A stretch of DNA of 64,000 bases from Gymnorhina tibicen (GCA_013399875.1 VXAZ01002377.1:62001-126000), one strand, 5' to 3'. Positions 1 through 12,364 are shown, counted from the first letter of the stretch. The notes: a model not told the origin generated them from the sequence alone. Made by a program: numbers and translations.

Positions 1-468
1 AAGCTGATGGAGCAAGTCCAGAGGAGGCCAAGAAGATGCTCCAAGGGCTGGAGCCCCTCTGCTCTGGAGCCAGGCTGGGAGAGCTGGGGGTGTTCAGCTG
101 GAGAGAAGAAGTATCCAGGGAGACCTCAGAGCCCCTTCCAGTGCCTAAAGGGGCTCCAGGAGATCTGGAGAGGGACTTGGGACAAGTGATGGAGGGACAG
201 GACAAGGGGGAATGGCTTTAAACTGAAGGAGGCTAGGTGTAAATTAGAGATTAGGAAGGAATTCTTGGCTGTGAGGGTGGGGAGGCCCTGGCACAGGTTG
301 CCCAAAAAGGCTAGGGACTCTCCATCCCTGGAAATGTTCAAGGCAAGGTTGGGTGAAGCTTGGATCAGCCTGGGATAGTGGAAGGTGTCCCTGCCCATGG
401 CAGGGGTTGGAATGAGATGATCTTTAATGTCCCTTCCAACTCAAATCATTCTGTGTTTCTTTGATTCT
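1..468 (+). mobile_element. CR1 fragment (3' end)
   Basis: Runs off the left edge. It contains the AAGATGCTCCAAGGGCTGG body, the AATTCTTGGCTGTGAGGGTGG block and the CCCTTCCAACTC/ATTCTGTG 3' tail. Confidence 0.9.
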
Positions 469-1253
469 ATAAAAACAAAACAATCTTTCAGGGGGGAAAA
501 TCAGGGGTGAAGGTAGATAATTTACTTTTTCTGTCTGGTTTGATAGAAAAATATTCCTTGGCTTGGCATTTTTACTGGCTGCTTGTATACATAGGTCAGG
601 AATTCAGGTTTCATTCGGGTGTAAGATCTCTATGGCAGGATTTTGGTGATGCCACATTCACAGAAGGCAAACCTGATAACCAAGAAGAGGAGATTTACTT
701 GCTTAGCCTGTGCATGCTCTCATTTATTTAACTAGGGATAACGAGGGGAGAGAGAAGGGTTTGCCCACTCCACTGGTGGTGGACCCTCCAGAACCCCCAA
801 AACTGGTGTTTCTGCTGCATCTAGAGAGAAGCAGCACATCCCTTTTTACCAAAACAGCAAAAGATTTGAAAAACCCAAGCAAACAAAAACCCCAGAACAC
901 CAAGAAGCCAAAAAAACCTCCAAACAAACCAACAGATAAAACACCTGTTCCAAAAGGCACTTCTCTGTCTTTTGATGCTGTCCGACCTCAGCTAACTCAT
1001 CTAACCTAACACAGCCAGCCCAAACCTGGCCCTCTCACCCAGGCCGGTTGTTAGGAGACTCCCAGTGCTTGCTGGATGGAGAAGCTCCTCCCAAGCACAT
1101 CTGATCCTCACCATGGACCCAGCTGAATTTCCCTGCTGCCGACTGAAAGCATCCCATTGCTCAGCCACCAACGCCAGTGGGGTTCCCAGTAGATTCTGGG
1201 GTTCTGAGTGGGTTCCAGCTCTCCTAACCAGGTCTCCTGTCCTCTTTCCCCAG
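469..1253 (+). other. AvBD13 intron, no exon seen
   Basis: Between the left-edge CR1 and the defensin exon I see single-copy AT-balanced sequence with an A-rich, lysine/proline-codon-like stretch at 860-950. I looked for a hydrophobic signal-peptide exon beginning with Met and ending at a GT donor, and found no convincing one. Confidence 0.5.
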
Positions 1254-1378
1254 CAGCCAGAGGCCTGTCAGACAGCCAGCAGTGCAGAAGCAACCGTGGC
1301 CACTGCCGGAGGCTCTGCTTCCACATGGAGCGCTGGGAAGGGAGCTGCAGCAACGGCCGCCTGCGCTGCTGCCGGTGA
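1254..1378 (+). CDS. AvBD13: Avian beta-defensin 13, terminal coding exon (partial gene)
   Basis: This exon encodes the mature domain of a secreted cationic antimicrobial peptide. Read from 1262 it begins GLSDSQQC and ends RLRCCR before TGA at 1376-1378. The six cysteines are spaced C-x6-C-x3-C-x9-C-x6-CC, the beta-defensin pattern. The acceptor follows a pyrimidine-rich tract and CAG at 1251-1253. The exon opens in phase 1 as (N)CA-GCC-AGA-GGC, so the residues ahead of the mature domain would read x-A-R-G, as expected for the propeptide junction of AvBD13. The charge comes from about eight Arg and no Lys. A polyA signal at 1509 shows that this is the last exon. The signal-peptide exon was not found in 1-1253 and is probably left of the window. 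Assignment to AvBD13 rests on the motif with HCRRLCFHME and GSCSNGRLRCCR; I recall the chicken peptide as carrying a longer C-terminal tail, absent here. Family is sure; the orthologue is very likely. Confidence 0.88.
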
Positions 1379-1508
1379 CAGCGGCCACGCCAGGGCGGTG
1401 TGACAGCCCCAGCAGAGCCAGCCCAGTGACCCTGCAGCCAGAACTGTACATAGGACCTGCCCTCGGACACCTCCGTGCCTCCACTTGTAGCTCGGTTTGT
1501 CCGTCAGC

Positions 1509-1514
1509 AATAAA
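1509..1514 (+). terminator. AvBD13: AvBD13 polyadenylation signal AATAAA
   Basis: AATAAA lies 131 bp after the AvBD13 stop codon. A GT-rich stretch (TGTTGGTTTTCTATGTCCTG) follows within 25 bp, as at a normal cleavage site. The 3' UTR is therefore about 1379-1535. Confidence 0.75.
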
Positions 1515-1921
1515 CCTGTTGGTTTTCTATGTCCTGCTGCGTCCGGAGTGCAGCCCTGTTTCCCCCCTCATGTGGACCACCCTGCCTGACACCTGGGGGT
1601 TGATGCTGCTGGAGGTGCACTGGGGGATCCAAAACATCTGCGCAAAGGTGGCAGATGTGGTATAGGAGCAAGGGGTGCCCTTCCAGAGTGGCAGCAAGAG
1701 AGGGTTCTGCTGGGCTGGTCCAAGCAGTTACAAAGCCTCTGTTTGAGCCCATTCCTCCACCTCTGTCTCAGTCACTGCCTTTAACAACCTCAACTTCTTG
1801 CTCTGTTCGGAGGAGGTCGTGGCAGGATTCATCCTCTTCAAGCAGATGGATCCAAGACAGAGGTATGATTTTCCCTCCAGAAGTGCGTCTTCCTCTCCCA
1901 CCGCCACAAGGTGAACCTGGG

Positions 1922-2042
1922 TGGGTGACTCAGGCTGTCCAACCTGATCTCATTGAAGCTGTCCCTGCTCATTGTAGGGGTGCTGGACTAGATGACCCTT
2001 AAAGCTCCCTTCCAACCCAAACCATTCCATGATTCTGTGATC
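1922..2042 (+). mobile_element. CR1 3' tail fragment
   Basis: Ends CCCTTCCAACCCAAACCATTCCATGATTCTGTGA. Confidence 0.8.
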
Positions 2043-4424
2043 CACCTCTGTGAGGAGGTAAAGGTGGGTGTGGCTGAGAAATCCCTGTGTGCAGAGCAAT
2101 TCAAACAATTCACCCGGTCTCACAGGGAGTGTGGTGGGTTCTGCATCTGTCCTGCTTCTCCATGGAGCAATTCCCAGGCAAAATCTTATTTCCATAGCGC
2201 AAGATATTCCAGACTTTATCCCAACATCACCCAAGAGGTACCACTGCCTCTTTTCCTGCATATGCTGATTTATTGAGTGGGAATGAGCCAAGGCTGAGAC
2301 CACTTCCAGAAGCTCCTCACCAGGGTGTAAATGTTGTTGGCTGTGGACTGTTGTTGACTGAAGGAAGGGGAATTGCCCACCATGGTGTGCTCTGGAGCAG
2401 GACCCCAGCAGCAAGTCCTCACCTTGGAGGTGGTGAGGTGGAAAGGAGGTGGTGTAGGGTGAGCAGGAATAGAGATGTCCTGGAGGTAAGAGTAGAGATG
2501 GCTTGAAAGGGTATGAAAGTCTCCTCAAGAGAAAAGCTGGAAGATTCATCTCTGGAAAACACCAAGTGTGACATCTAGGATGTGAAAACAATGAGGTGGG
2601 CAAAATTCCCACCCTAAAACCCCCAGCTACACACCTGGCTTCAACTTAAACCCACTCTGCTGTCAACCCCAGAGGGACCAGTCTTGCCCTGGAGGAAACC
2701 AGTAAAACCAGTGACCCAACTGTGCCAGTTGGCACCCAGTGGAGATCTGACCCATCTCTGGTCTGGGAGCCGGGAAAGACCCCCTCACTCCTCTTATCAC
2801 CATGAACTGCAGCAGTGAGGGACTGCTGGGCTCCGTGCTGGGATATCCCATCCTTGCTCCTGTGGCTCTGCAGGCTGCAAACACAGTGGCAATCCCTCCA
2901 CGCAGTCCCCTCTCCTGGATGCTTCTCCTCTCCGTTGAGTGACAGTCTGGCTCCTCGGGGACCTCGGAAAGCTCAGCCAGAGGTTAGCAGCCACTGCGGC
3001 TCGCATGAGCCATCAGCCCCATCGAGAGATAAGGCTCCCCTTGATAACAGGACCTGCCAGAACTGAGCCTCCAGTTTTTCCACCTTTTTGAAGTCTGGCC
3101 GATGAAATTTTGCAGAACTTTGTCTTTTTGCCAAAGTAACCAACTTCCAGCTCCAGCCTTTGCCTTCCCTCCTTTTCCCCGGCCTCCTCCCCCTTGCCTT
3201 CCCTCTTCCTCCTCACTCCTCCAAGCGCAGCCTCTCCGTGGGGCTGATAGGGATACTGGAGGGAGGATGGACATGACGAGGGGCTGATGTCATCTGTTTT
3301 TGGCCCTTCAGAGGAGCAAGGTTTAGACACGTCTGCCTCTACCCAGCCTGGCGCCGGGAGCAACTGGGAGCCTTCCTCTGGCAGCCGCCCCTGCGCCTTA
3401 TCAGGGGCAGGATGACATCCCGGGGCCGGGATGCCGGAGCTGCGAGGGAAAGGAGGTGGGGAGCCCCTGAATGTGAGCCCCGTGAGAGGCTGGGTGTGCA
3501 CAGGGATGTGTCTGTGTGTGTGTGTGAGCTCGCTGGCCGCAGGGAAATCGTTCCCAGCAGGATGGAGCCGGCTATCAGCCGCCAGAGAAGGGGAAAGAGC
3601 CTCTGTGCCAAAGCCCAGCCAAGTCAAGGGCGATGCTGTCACCCAGCTCTGCTCCTGGGAGGGTTTAACCTCTCGGATCTCAGGCAGACAACCAGGAAAA
3701 TCCATGTGAAAAAGGTTAGAAATGCCCCTTGCCATCAAAGGAGAAGGTTAAGGCAGAGGGAGGGAGATAAATTCATTTGTCCCATACCCAAAGCTCAGGA
3801 TCTGGCGTGATCTCAAGCAGAGCTGGGTGCAAATTTACCACAGGAATGGTTTTGGGATGGACCATTGTGTCCTTCTCTTGTTTTGGCAACTTTTTTCCAG
3901 GGTGGGATGGAAAACCTTCATTCTCCATAAAATAGTGGTAACACTAACACCACCTCCTCTTTTTTTCTCTCTCCCAGACAAAGTTTGATCAGAAAAGTGT
4001 GAAATATTTTTGGCTAAATCCAGAGAAAACTGGCTTCCTATCTCCTACAACACAGCCCTCAGAAGGGAAAAGTCTTGTGGAACATGGGAGCCCAAGGAGA
4101 GAGACAGTTCCCTACAGTAACGGTCTTAAAATATATTTAACTTTGTATTATTTATTAGTGTCAGAAAGAATATTTTTTTCCCTCATTCAGATGGAACATC
4201 ATGCTCACTTTGGAGACCAGTGCTCTACAGGGAAAGGGAGATTTTGGGGAGAGCATCTACAGCCCCTGGGGTTTGGGACAGAAATCTAAACAACTGGTAG
4301 GTCTCCTTCCAGCTGGAAAATTTATAAAATTGGCTTTCTTTAGCTTGGAATAAATTAACTGTGAAAGTTAATCCCACTTGTTGTAATTAGAATGAGAAAA
4401 TAGATACTGACAAACTAGGAGTGC

Positions 4425-4668
4425 TATAAAATCAGAGAGAGTGGCCTCAAGCTCTGCCAGGTGAGGTTCAGGTTGGACATCAGGAGGAATTTCTTCATGG
4501 AAAGGGTGGGCAGGCATTGGAACGAGCTGCCCAGGGAGATGTTGGAGTGCCCATCCCTGGAGGTGTCCAAGGAACATCTGGACGAGCTGACAAGGTGGGG
4601 ATCAGTCACGGGTTGGACTCAATGGTCTTGGAAGTCTTTTCCAGCCTAAATGATTGTGTGATTGTGTG
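4425..4668 (+). mobile_element. CR1 fragment
   Basis: GTGGCCTCAAGCTCTGCCAG start and AGGTTGGACATCAGGAGGAA body, degraded ATTGTGTG tail. Confidence 0.88.
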
Positions 4669-6298
4669 TCAAATGCACCTCTGCCAGCCAAACCTTGGCA
4701 CATTCTTTTTCCGTGAATAAGCTGGTGCCCTGCGTGTACATCCTGACAAGGGGACTGGGAAGAAACGCAGACACTGGCACTGCCCCATGCTGCCCTCGGC
4801 TCCCCACATCAGCACAAAAGCCTGGCAGTGGCTCAGCCCCAGCATCTCAGAGGCTGTGTAATAAAGTACACTTTTCTTCTAGGCATAAATAAATGACTTC
4901 ACCCTTCTGGCAAGCTGCTCCGGGCTCTTTCAGCAGCTCCACGTGGAAGAACAGCAGCGCTGGAGCAGCATAGCCCCCTCTCCCCTCGGAGGGAGCACTG
5001 GCTGGTGGGGAAGCTCCAAAACAAACACCACGGTGAGCAGCTGCTGGGCTGCTCCCCAGCTCGACAGCAAAGCCACCTGAAGCCAAAATCTCAGTTTGTG
5101 GCTCTCAGTTTGGAGATGCCCCAGGGCAGTGTGGAATCTGGGGAATGTGCAGGGGAATGGCACACCAAACGAGGAGGGTCGATGAGCCCTTTCCCCTCTC
5201 CAGCCTCCTCCCCAGACCACAGCTTGCAGGACCCTTCCCCAAATCCCACAAGCACTCAGGTCTTCTTCCAGGACTATCCCCCCGTGCCTGGGACGGACAC
5301 GAAAGCTGTCAGGAGTCTTTATTGTCCAGATCTTCGCGTCCTTATCAGCGACTCCCACACGCTGGAAGTGAGATATGTGTGACAACATTTTTTCCATCAG
5401 AGAGCTTATCATGGCTGAGAAGAGGGGAAGGGGCTGGGGAGGGCGATGGGGAGGAGGAGGAGGGAAGGAGGGGAGGTGCATGGGCATGAACACCCACCCA
5501 GCCCATCCTCCACCCTCCCATGATTCCACATCTATGGAAGAAGGGGAGGAAAAACAGGGTTTTGGAGGAATGTGTTGTCAAAGCAGTTGTGTCAGACCTA
5601 AGGCCTCCTGACCCAGTCGAGCCAGTCCTAAATTCCTTGGGTAAGATCCGAAAACACCCTTCCTGCAAACACATCTCTTAATTCATATGGGTGTACGCAC
5701 AAATGAGGAGACCTTCTGCAAGGATGTTGGCTGGGCTAGCAGGACCCCAAGGGGTCTGACCCCTCCTTGGTGTCAGACAGATCCTTCCCAGGGCTGGGGG
5801 AAGCTCCAGCCAGCAGGAAAGACATTAATGTAGAAAAAATCTCAGCTGTATCAGACCACAACAGAGCTACTGGGACCCCAGCACGGCATCTGTGGTTGTG
5901 AACCATGTGCTGCATCTCGCTGGGTTTTGGCTGTTGCCACTTTTCTCAAGCTCTGGGCACACAACCTAGGTTTGTAGAGTAGAACCTGAAGCCTGCCCTT
6001 CCCAGTCTTCATCTGGAGGAGATGGAGGGAGCAGAAGTAGGGAATGGTTCTTTAAGACTTTAAGTTCATCCCCAGCCTGGAGGACCTGATGCCATGGTCC
6101 TGTGGCACCAAGAAACAGCAGAGTTTGTGCTGCAGGAGCTGTGGGGACAAAACCAAACCTGCAGCTGGGTGATGGGAGAATTTTAGGCAACGACAAGACT
6201 TGATGAGTCTTCAGATAGAGATCTGGAGCTGGCAGCACTTGCAAGGGCAACACATCCCAGTGAGGTCCGCAGGACAAGCTGAAAATACAGATGTGATT

Positions 6299-6490
6299 TC
6301 ACAGAATCATAGAATGGTTTGGTTCGGAAGGGACCTTAAAGATCATCTCATTCCCACCCCCCGACACCTTCCACTATCCCAGGTTGCTCCAAGCCCCATC
6401 CAGCCAGGCCTTGAACACTCCCAGGGAAGGGGAGTCCACAACTTCTCTGGGCAACCTCATCACCCCTATAGTAAAGAATTTCTTCCTAAT
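6299..6490 (-). mobile_element. CR1 fragment
   Basis: Begins CACAGAATCATAGAATGG, the reverse-complement CR1 tail. Confidence 0.88.
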
Positions 6491-7689
6491 TTCAAAGGCT
6501 CTGTACATTTGCTCTGGAAATCACTATGTTTATTCCAAGCTCATGCATATCCCAAGTTAGCCATTAGCCCCTTTTCTACCAAAGCTCTGGGTTTCTGCTT
6601 GGCCCGCAGCAGCCACTTCAAGTGAAACACAGTTGCTGGAATGAAAAACATAGAGATTGAATAATCCCTCCCTCCAGGCTGCTGTTTTCAAGGAAGGCCC
6701 AAGAAAATGCTGCCCTGGTTTTACTTCAAGGTGAGGAGTTCAGCAGTGCTGCCTTGGGACAATGACGAGGTGATTGCCCAAAGGAACCACCAGCTCTGGA
6801 AGCAAAGGTGAAGCTGAGGTCCCCCTTGCTGGCATGGGAACAGCTTTATCTCCCCAAGGAGGACAGTTACGGATTTGGCTGTTAGGATCTGCATGATGGA
6901 CTCTGCACCGTGAGCAGTTAAGGATTTGCATTATGGGCTCTCCAGGCTGATGTTTCCAGGGATGAGGCTGGATGACAACACAATCCTTCAGTGTATGATC
7001 CACAGCCCAGGGGCAGCGCTATCTGAGCACCAGACAACTCCTGACACAGAGCACATGGAGGGAAAACACATGGGAGGGGAAAAATGTGGATGTTTTGTCT
7101 ACTCGGGGCTGTGATTAGTTCTGGTAGCCGGGATGGGGAGGTGGCGGCTGTGCTTTTGTGATTAATGGGAGGTTTCACCATCGGCATCGTGGCTCCCGGG
7201 CTGCCTGTTCCCTTGGGAGCTGCTATCTGCTGGGAGATGCTGCTCTTCAAGCACAGTTCGTTAGCAGGGTCCCCTGGGGGGGTACAGACTGCGGTGGGTT
7301 AAGCGCAGGCTGGAAAAGGGGCTCTTGGATTTTGTGAGCCGACACGGTGGGGGATGATCCGAGGTCCTGCTGGGTGTAGGCAGAAGCGATTCTGGCTGGA
7401 GCTAATCCAGTTATCAGCCCCCACAACAGCCCTGTCACTCACCAGAGTCATGTGGTACTGCAAAAATGCCTTCAGAGATGGGCAGAGTCATCCCACCAGC
7501 CACTGCCAGCCACCAGCTGGACAATCCTGAGGTAAAAGTGGATCCCAAAATACGTGTGGGGACCTTCTGTGACTAGGGCATGGGACAGATATGCGTGGGT
7601 TTCTCACAGATGATCTGCAGCAGTGACCCTCCCATGAGCGCAGTGGTCAGCCTTAGACCAAGAAATGAAGTTTGTGGATGAAGGTGGTG

Positions 7690-7885
7690 CAAAAAAAGAT
7701 GGGGAGAAGCTTTTTAGCAAGGCCTGCTGTGATAGGACAAGGAGTAATTGTTTTAAAATAAAAGGGAGTTGATTTAGGTTAGATATGAGAAAAAGTTTTT
7801 GCAATGAGGGTGGTGAGGCCCTGGAACAGGTTGCTGTGGCTGCCCCATCCCTGGGAGTGTTCAAGGCCAGGTTCTGTTCAAATCA
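7690..7885 (+). mobile_element. CR1 fragment
   Basis: GAGGGTGGTGAGGCCCTGGA block; abuts an opposite-strand CR1. The left limit is uncertain. Confidence 0.75.
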
Positions 7886-8385
7886 GTTTTTTCAGGGATT
7901 AATGGTTTGGGTTAGAAGGGAATTTAAAGCTCATTCAGTGCCACCCCCTGCCATGGGCAGGGACACCTTCCACTATCCCAGGCTGCTCCAAGCCCTATCC
8001 AGCCTGGCCTTGGACATTTCCAGGGATCCAGGGGCAGCCACAGCTTCTCTGGGCACCCTGTGCCAGGGCCTCCCCACCCTCACAGCCAGGAATTCCTTCC
8101 CAGTGTCCCATCTAACCCTGCCCTCTGGCAGTGGGAAGCCATTCCCTGTGTCCTGTGCCTCCATCCCTTGTCCCAAGTCCCTCTCCAGCTCTCCTGGAGC
8201 CCTTTAGGCACTGGAAGGGGCTCTGAGGTCTCCTTGGAGCCTTCTCCAGGTGAACACCCCCAGCTCTCCCAGCCTGGCTCCAGAGCAGAGGGGCTCCAGC
8301 CCTTGGAGCATCTTCTTGGCCTCCTCTGGACTCTCTCCAACAGGTCCATGTCTCTCCTGTGCTGGTGACCCCAGAGCAGGATTCA
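7886..8385 (-). mobile_element. CR1 fragment, ~500 bp
   Basis: Opens with a degraded TTAATGGTTTGGGTTAGAAG tail and extends into the CR1 body. Confidence 0.9.
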
Positions 8386-9469
8386 ATGTATATCACTCAC
8401 TTCATTCTTTTTATGTTGGAGAGGAAAAGAGGGGCTGCTCCTCTCTGCTGCCCATGCACAAACCACTCACTGAGCCCTCTTTTCTTTCCCTAACTGGGTG
8501 CAGTTTGTATCACACTTGTCCCAGGCACCACTTTCTCATATCCCATCCCATGCCCAGGATGTGTCACCAACCACATCCTGGTCAAGTTCCCTGTGTGCTC
8601 GTGGTTGTGACTCTGAGGCTGGAATTTCAGTTTCCATCCCCAGCACCGTCAGTGACGGCTCCTGGATCAGGTCACTGGGATGATTCTGCTCAGGCTCCTC
8701 TGCCCACACCCCTTGTCTGGCAGTGCAGGAGGGTGTTCTGCATCCCATCTCATCCCAGGGGACACCAGCACCCTCGAGGTCTCCTCAACCTCTGCTGTAT
8801 CTGAAGGATTGACCTCTTCCCTTCTGGGGTTATCATCCACCAGACCCTCACTGCTGGCAAGTTACCTCGGCAAGACAGGGATAATCCTTCCTATCCAGGA
8901 GGGAATTAAATTTGTCTGCACTTTTAAATTAGTCACTTGTTGCTTTTAACGCTGGCTGGTGAGCACGGAGCTGAACAAGCCCTCGGGACAGTTTGGCCAT
9001 CGGTGCATTCCCAACAGGCTCTCCTGTAGTGAAGAGGTCCCAGAGAAAGGATTCTGAAGGAACACCATGTTAGGTGTCCCTCCATTGCACCCATTTGTGT
9101 TCTGGGGAGGGTTCCTCCACAGGCTACAGCCCCGATCAGGATGGATCTGGGTTGGGGTTTTATCCATGCAAATGTAGAAAAACGGCAGTGTCTTGGAGCA
9201 ATGACAAGATTTCCCCGTGCCACCAGTGTGACCTGCCCCAAGGTGAGAACGTGGAAGTGATCAGTGCCTGAGGGATCAGCAGAAGGTGGTGGTGTCTGCA
9301 GAAATCAGCCAGGAAAAGCAGTTGTTGTGTTCTGCCACATTAAGATTAAACACCAGGACACCTGCACAGGGAACCTGAGGCAGGACACACCTGGGATGTG
9401 GACACAAGCGCCCCTCTCTCTGGTTTGTTTCACCCCAGCAGGATCCAAGGGACTGGTTCACATCGAGTC

Positions 9470-9645
9470 ACAGAAACATGGAATCATAGAATCATAGAGT
9501 CATGGAATGGGTTGGGTTGGGATGGACCTTAAAACCCATCTAGTTCCAAAGCCTGCCATGGACAGGGACACTTTCCAGGCTGCTCAGAGCCCCATCCAGC
9601 CTCCAGGACTGTCCCTGTCCCCAGGATTGTCCCTCTTTAGGGGCA
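9470..9645 (-). mobile_element. CR1 fragment
   Basis: ATAGAATCATAGAGTCATGG tail, then a short body. Confidence 0.85.
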
Positions 9646-9929
9646 GCATGCACAAGGCAGTGACTCAGTCTCACCACAATGGGAACACCAACAGATTAAT
9701 TAGCAGTCTTCATAACGGTCTAATTACCATTTTCCCACAGGGCTGTGCTTGGAGTTTCCGAGGCAGGTATGACCCCATGGGTGTGTGACAACCCCTGTAC
9801 ACGGACCTGCTGGAGCATCCCCAGCTCCCACCCTGCTGTGAGGCTGAGACCCGTTTCCCAGTACAATGAGAAGGGTATTTCTGGGCTTCTTTCCTTTCAG
9901 CAGCTTCCTCTCGCGGCACGACGTCTGCT

Positions 9930-11052
9930 GTGATCTTCATTTCCCTCCTACCCTCCATTATTCCTCAATATTCCTCTTCCAGGTCCTTTTCCTTATCTGC
10001 CGCCACTTTCCTGTTTTTCTTCCTTGCTCAGCACCCTCCAGCCTGCCTGGCTCCTGGACCATCGGCTCCTGTCGAAGGGTTTCCTCCTCCTCTGGCCGAT
10101 GTCCTCCCAGTGATAGCCCCGAGCATCCCGGGGAACCACGGGCATCCCGTGGGGTCCCGTCAGGAGAGGGTGGCGGTGCTGACCCCGCGCTGAAGGAAAC
10201 GGCGCCAGGAGGAAACGACAGCGCTGGGCTCCCAGAATATCTCCACTCAGGGTTACCCCAGGGATGCACAGATAAGCAGAAAAAGGGGGAAGGAGGAGGA
10301 GGTCAGGGCTGTTCAGCCGAGATGTTTGTGTGTCTTCTGGCACAAACACCAGTCTGGGCTTCCCCAGCAGGCGCCAGTGTTGTTTTGGGGGGCAATTGTT
10401 TGTTCAGCCTCTGCTCACCTTGGAACGGGCAGCTCAGCCCTGTGATGGCGAGGGAGATGCTCAAGGCCACAGGGAGACAATTCTGCGAGATGCCAAGCCC
10501 TGTCACAGCAATTCCCAGGGGAGGATCCCCTCTTTTTGTGGTGTTTGTTGCCTTGGGTGGTTCCAATTCAGGGTTAGGACCTCGCTGTGCCTGGTTCTGG
10601 AAAGACTCAGGGCTATCCCTTCCCCCTCAGATGGGACATACAGGCACCTGGTGGCACAGCCCATCCCATGGGACAGCTGCCTGCCATGTGGGGACTTCCA
10701 TGGGTGATGGTCACCCTTAGTGGGCCATTCTCAGGAGCTTGTGGCTCTTGCAAGAACCAGCACACAGAGTTTGTCAGCTACAAGCCCTTGGAGAGGCCGC
10801 AGATGCTTGGAAAATGCAGCAAGGCCCCTCTTGGAAGACCCAGTGGTGTTCTGTCAGCCCTCTGACCCTGAGGTCCATCCCAAGGTGAGTGACCTGGGGA
10901 CTTGGCACAGTGGAGGCTGCATCCAGAAGTCACCACCTCTGTCGCCATGCCAGGAACGTCCTGCAGCCAAGTGATGCCTTGGCAGATAAATAAAAGAACC
11001 TGGAAGAGGAATATTGAGGAATAAGGGGGGGTAGGAGGGAAGTGAAGATCAC
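9930..11052. repeat. 72-bp inverted repeat pair with 979-bp spacer
   Basis: The left arm is 9930-10001 and the right arm 10981-11052. The reverse complement of the right arm aligns to the left arm without gaps, with 6 mismatches in 72 positions. Both arms begin at the outer edge with GTGATCTTCA and end at the inner edge with TTATCTGCC. Homology stops abruptly at both edges. The spacer has no recognised coding domain. I could not find a clear target-site duplication outside the arms, so a DNA transposon is possible but not shown. Confidence 0.85.
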
Positions 11053-11091
11053 GGCTTCTTCTACAGCACAGGCATTGCTGAAGATAGTGAC

Positions 11092-11189
11092 ATTCTATTC
11101 TATTCTATTCTATTCTATTCTATTCTATTCTATTCTATTCTATTCTATTCTATTCTATTCCACTCCATTCCATTCCATTCCATTCCATT
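11092..11189. repeat. Pentanucleotide microsatellite (TATTC)n then (CCATT)n
   Basis: About 14 units of ATTCT (11092-11160) run directly into about 6 units of CCATT (11161-11189). The tract starts 40 bp outside the right arm of the inverted repeat. Confidence 0.95.
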
Positions 11190-12364
11190 AAATTCATTCA
11201 AACGATTCATGATTCCACGATTGTGCACCACGCTGTGTGTTGGGACATCTGCCACCCTGTTCCTCGGAGAGGAAAGTCACCTCAAAACTAAAAATGGCCC
11301 GTTCCAATCCAGCTGACTTGTTACCCCAGCAGATGGGGGAAAAAACAGCTGCCAACTTCCCCTCCAAACCCCAAGACTTCTCCAAAGTTCCAGGACAACA
11401 TAACTTTACTCCTAGGTCTCGGTTTGAACACACACACGTGACGCTGTTGCAATGAGCGTGAAGCTGTCTCACAGCCAGTTCCCTCCGCTCGTCCCAAGCC
11501 AAACCTGCTGCCTTCCTCCTGCTATATTTATCGGAAGGATTTGGCTGGTTGGGAAGTGCCGGGGGAGGCAGCAGGGGTGGAGCCACCTTGGAGATCGGCC
11601 CTGGGAGAAAAGCTGGAGCTGCCTCCAGCCCCATATGGCTGTTTTGAGATGGTCTCACATCCCCCTCGGGGTAATTCCAGTGTAAACCTGGGAGGCTGCT
11701 CTTCAGCTGGTGAATTCCTCATGCTCTATAGATAACCCGTAAATCTTCAGCACCCTTGTGCTTGTCCTTGTGCTGGGGACCTGCTCCCCTCCCAAGCCTT
11801 CACAATCCTCATCTCCAAACTGAGACTTCCAGGGAGAGATGCTGCCACTTTTTTTCTGCCCAGGAGATGTTAAAATTGATTTTTTTTGTCACCTTGTCTC
11901 TCTGAACCCACAGGGATCACCCTAAACTGGGAATTCTTGCTGATACTAGTGAGATCAGTTCATTTGAGTACCTAAAAAAGCTTTGTCACCCCCACACTGT
12001 CCTGTAGCAGTGAGACCGGAGGAGAACAACACACAAAACTTCTCCCAAACGTCCACAGTGTGACAGGACAGTGTTTGCTCCTCACTTTTCTGCATCCCCT
12101 GGGAAGATCTGTTCACAGCTGGAAGCCTTGCCTGTGCCAGCCTGGAGGCACCACCTCAAATCCCTGCAGCTGCAGATGTTGAGCAAGCTGTGCAAGAGAT
12201 TACTCCGTACACCACGGCACGTGGGCTGCTGTTGGGCAACCGCGCTTGCAGCAACGCGGGATCAAACCTCTTGGACAAAGAGGTTTTATGGTGCCCAGCT
12301 TCCTCTTCGTTCCTGGAGCACACACCCCTGGCATTTCGGGCTCTGAATGTGTTTTATCTTTCTG

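Larger units (their letters stand above)
1536..9929. other. Intergenic region with no recognised gene
   Basis: Open frames here are short and either overlap CR1 copies or lack family motifs. Visible content: five CR1 loci (listed separately), a pyrimidine-rich tract at 3140-3215, a short (TG)n at 3506-3526, and a GGA-rich purine tract at 5410-5480. No second six-cysteine defensin exon, tRNA or other RNA gene was seen on either strand. Confidence 0.6.

Noticed and set aside
1950..2612. 220-aa minus-strand open frame
   Set aside because: It overlaps a CR1 tail and shows no family motif; likely a chance frame.
6918..7250. Minus-strand frame with a C..C..C...C..CC pattern resembling a defensin
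   Set aside because: Spacing between the second and third cysteines is too short for a beta-defensin, the peptide is not cationic there, and no acceptor or signal exon fits.
9866..10720. 284-aa plus-strand open frame inside the inverted-repeat segment
   Set aside because: No recognised transposase or other domain, no catalytic motif, and low-complexity composition; could not be supported as a gene.
12071..12346. Lys/Arg-rich frame with a GCC ending, possible second defensin
   Set aside because: Too few cysteines and no family spacing.
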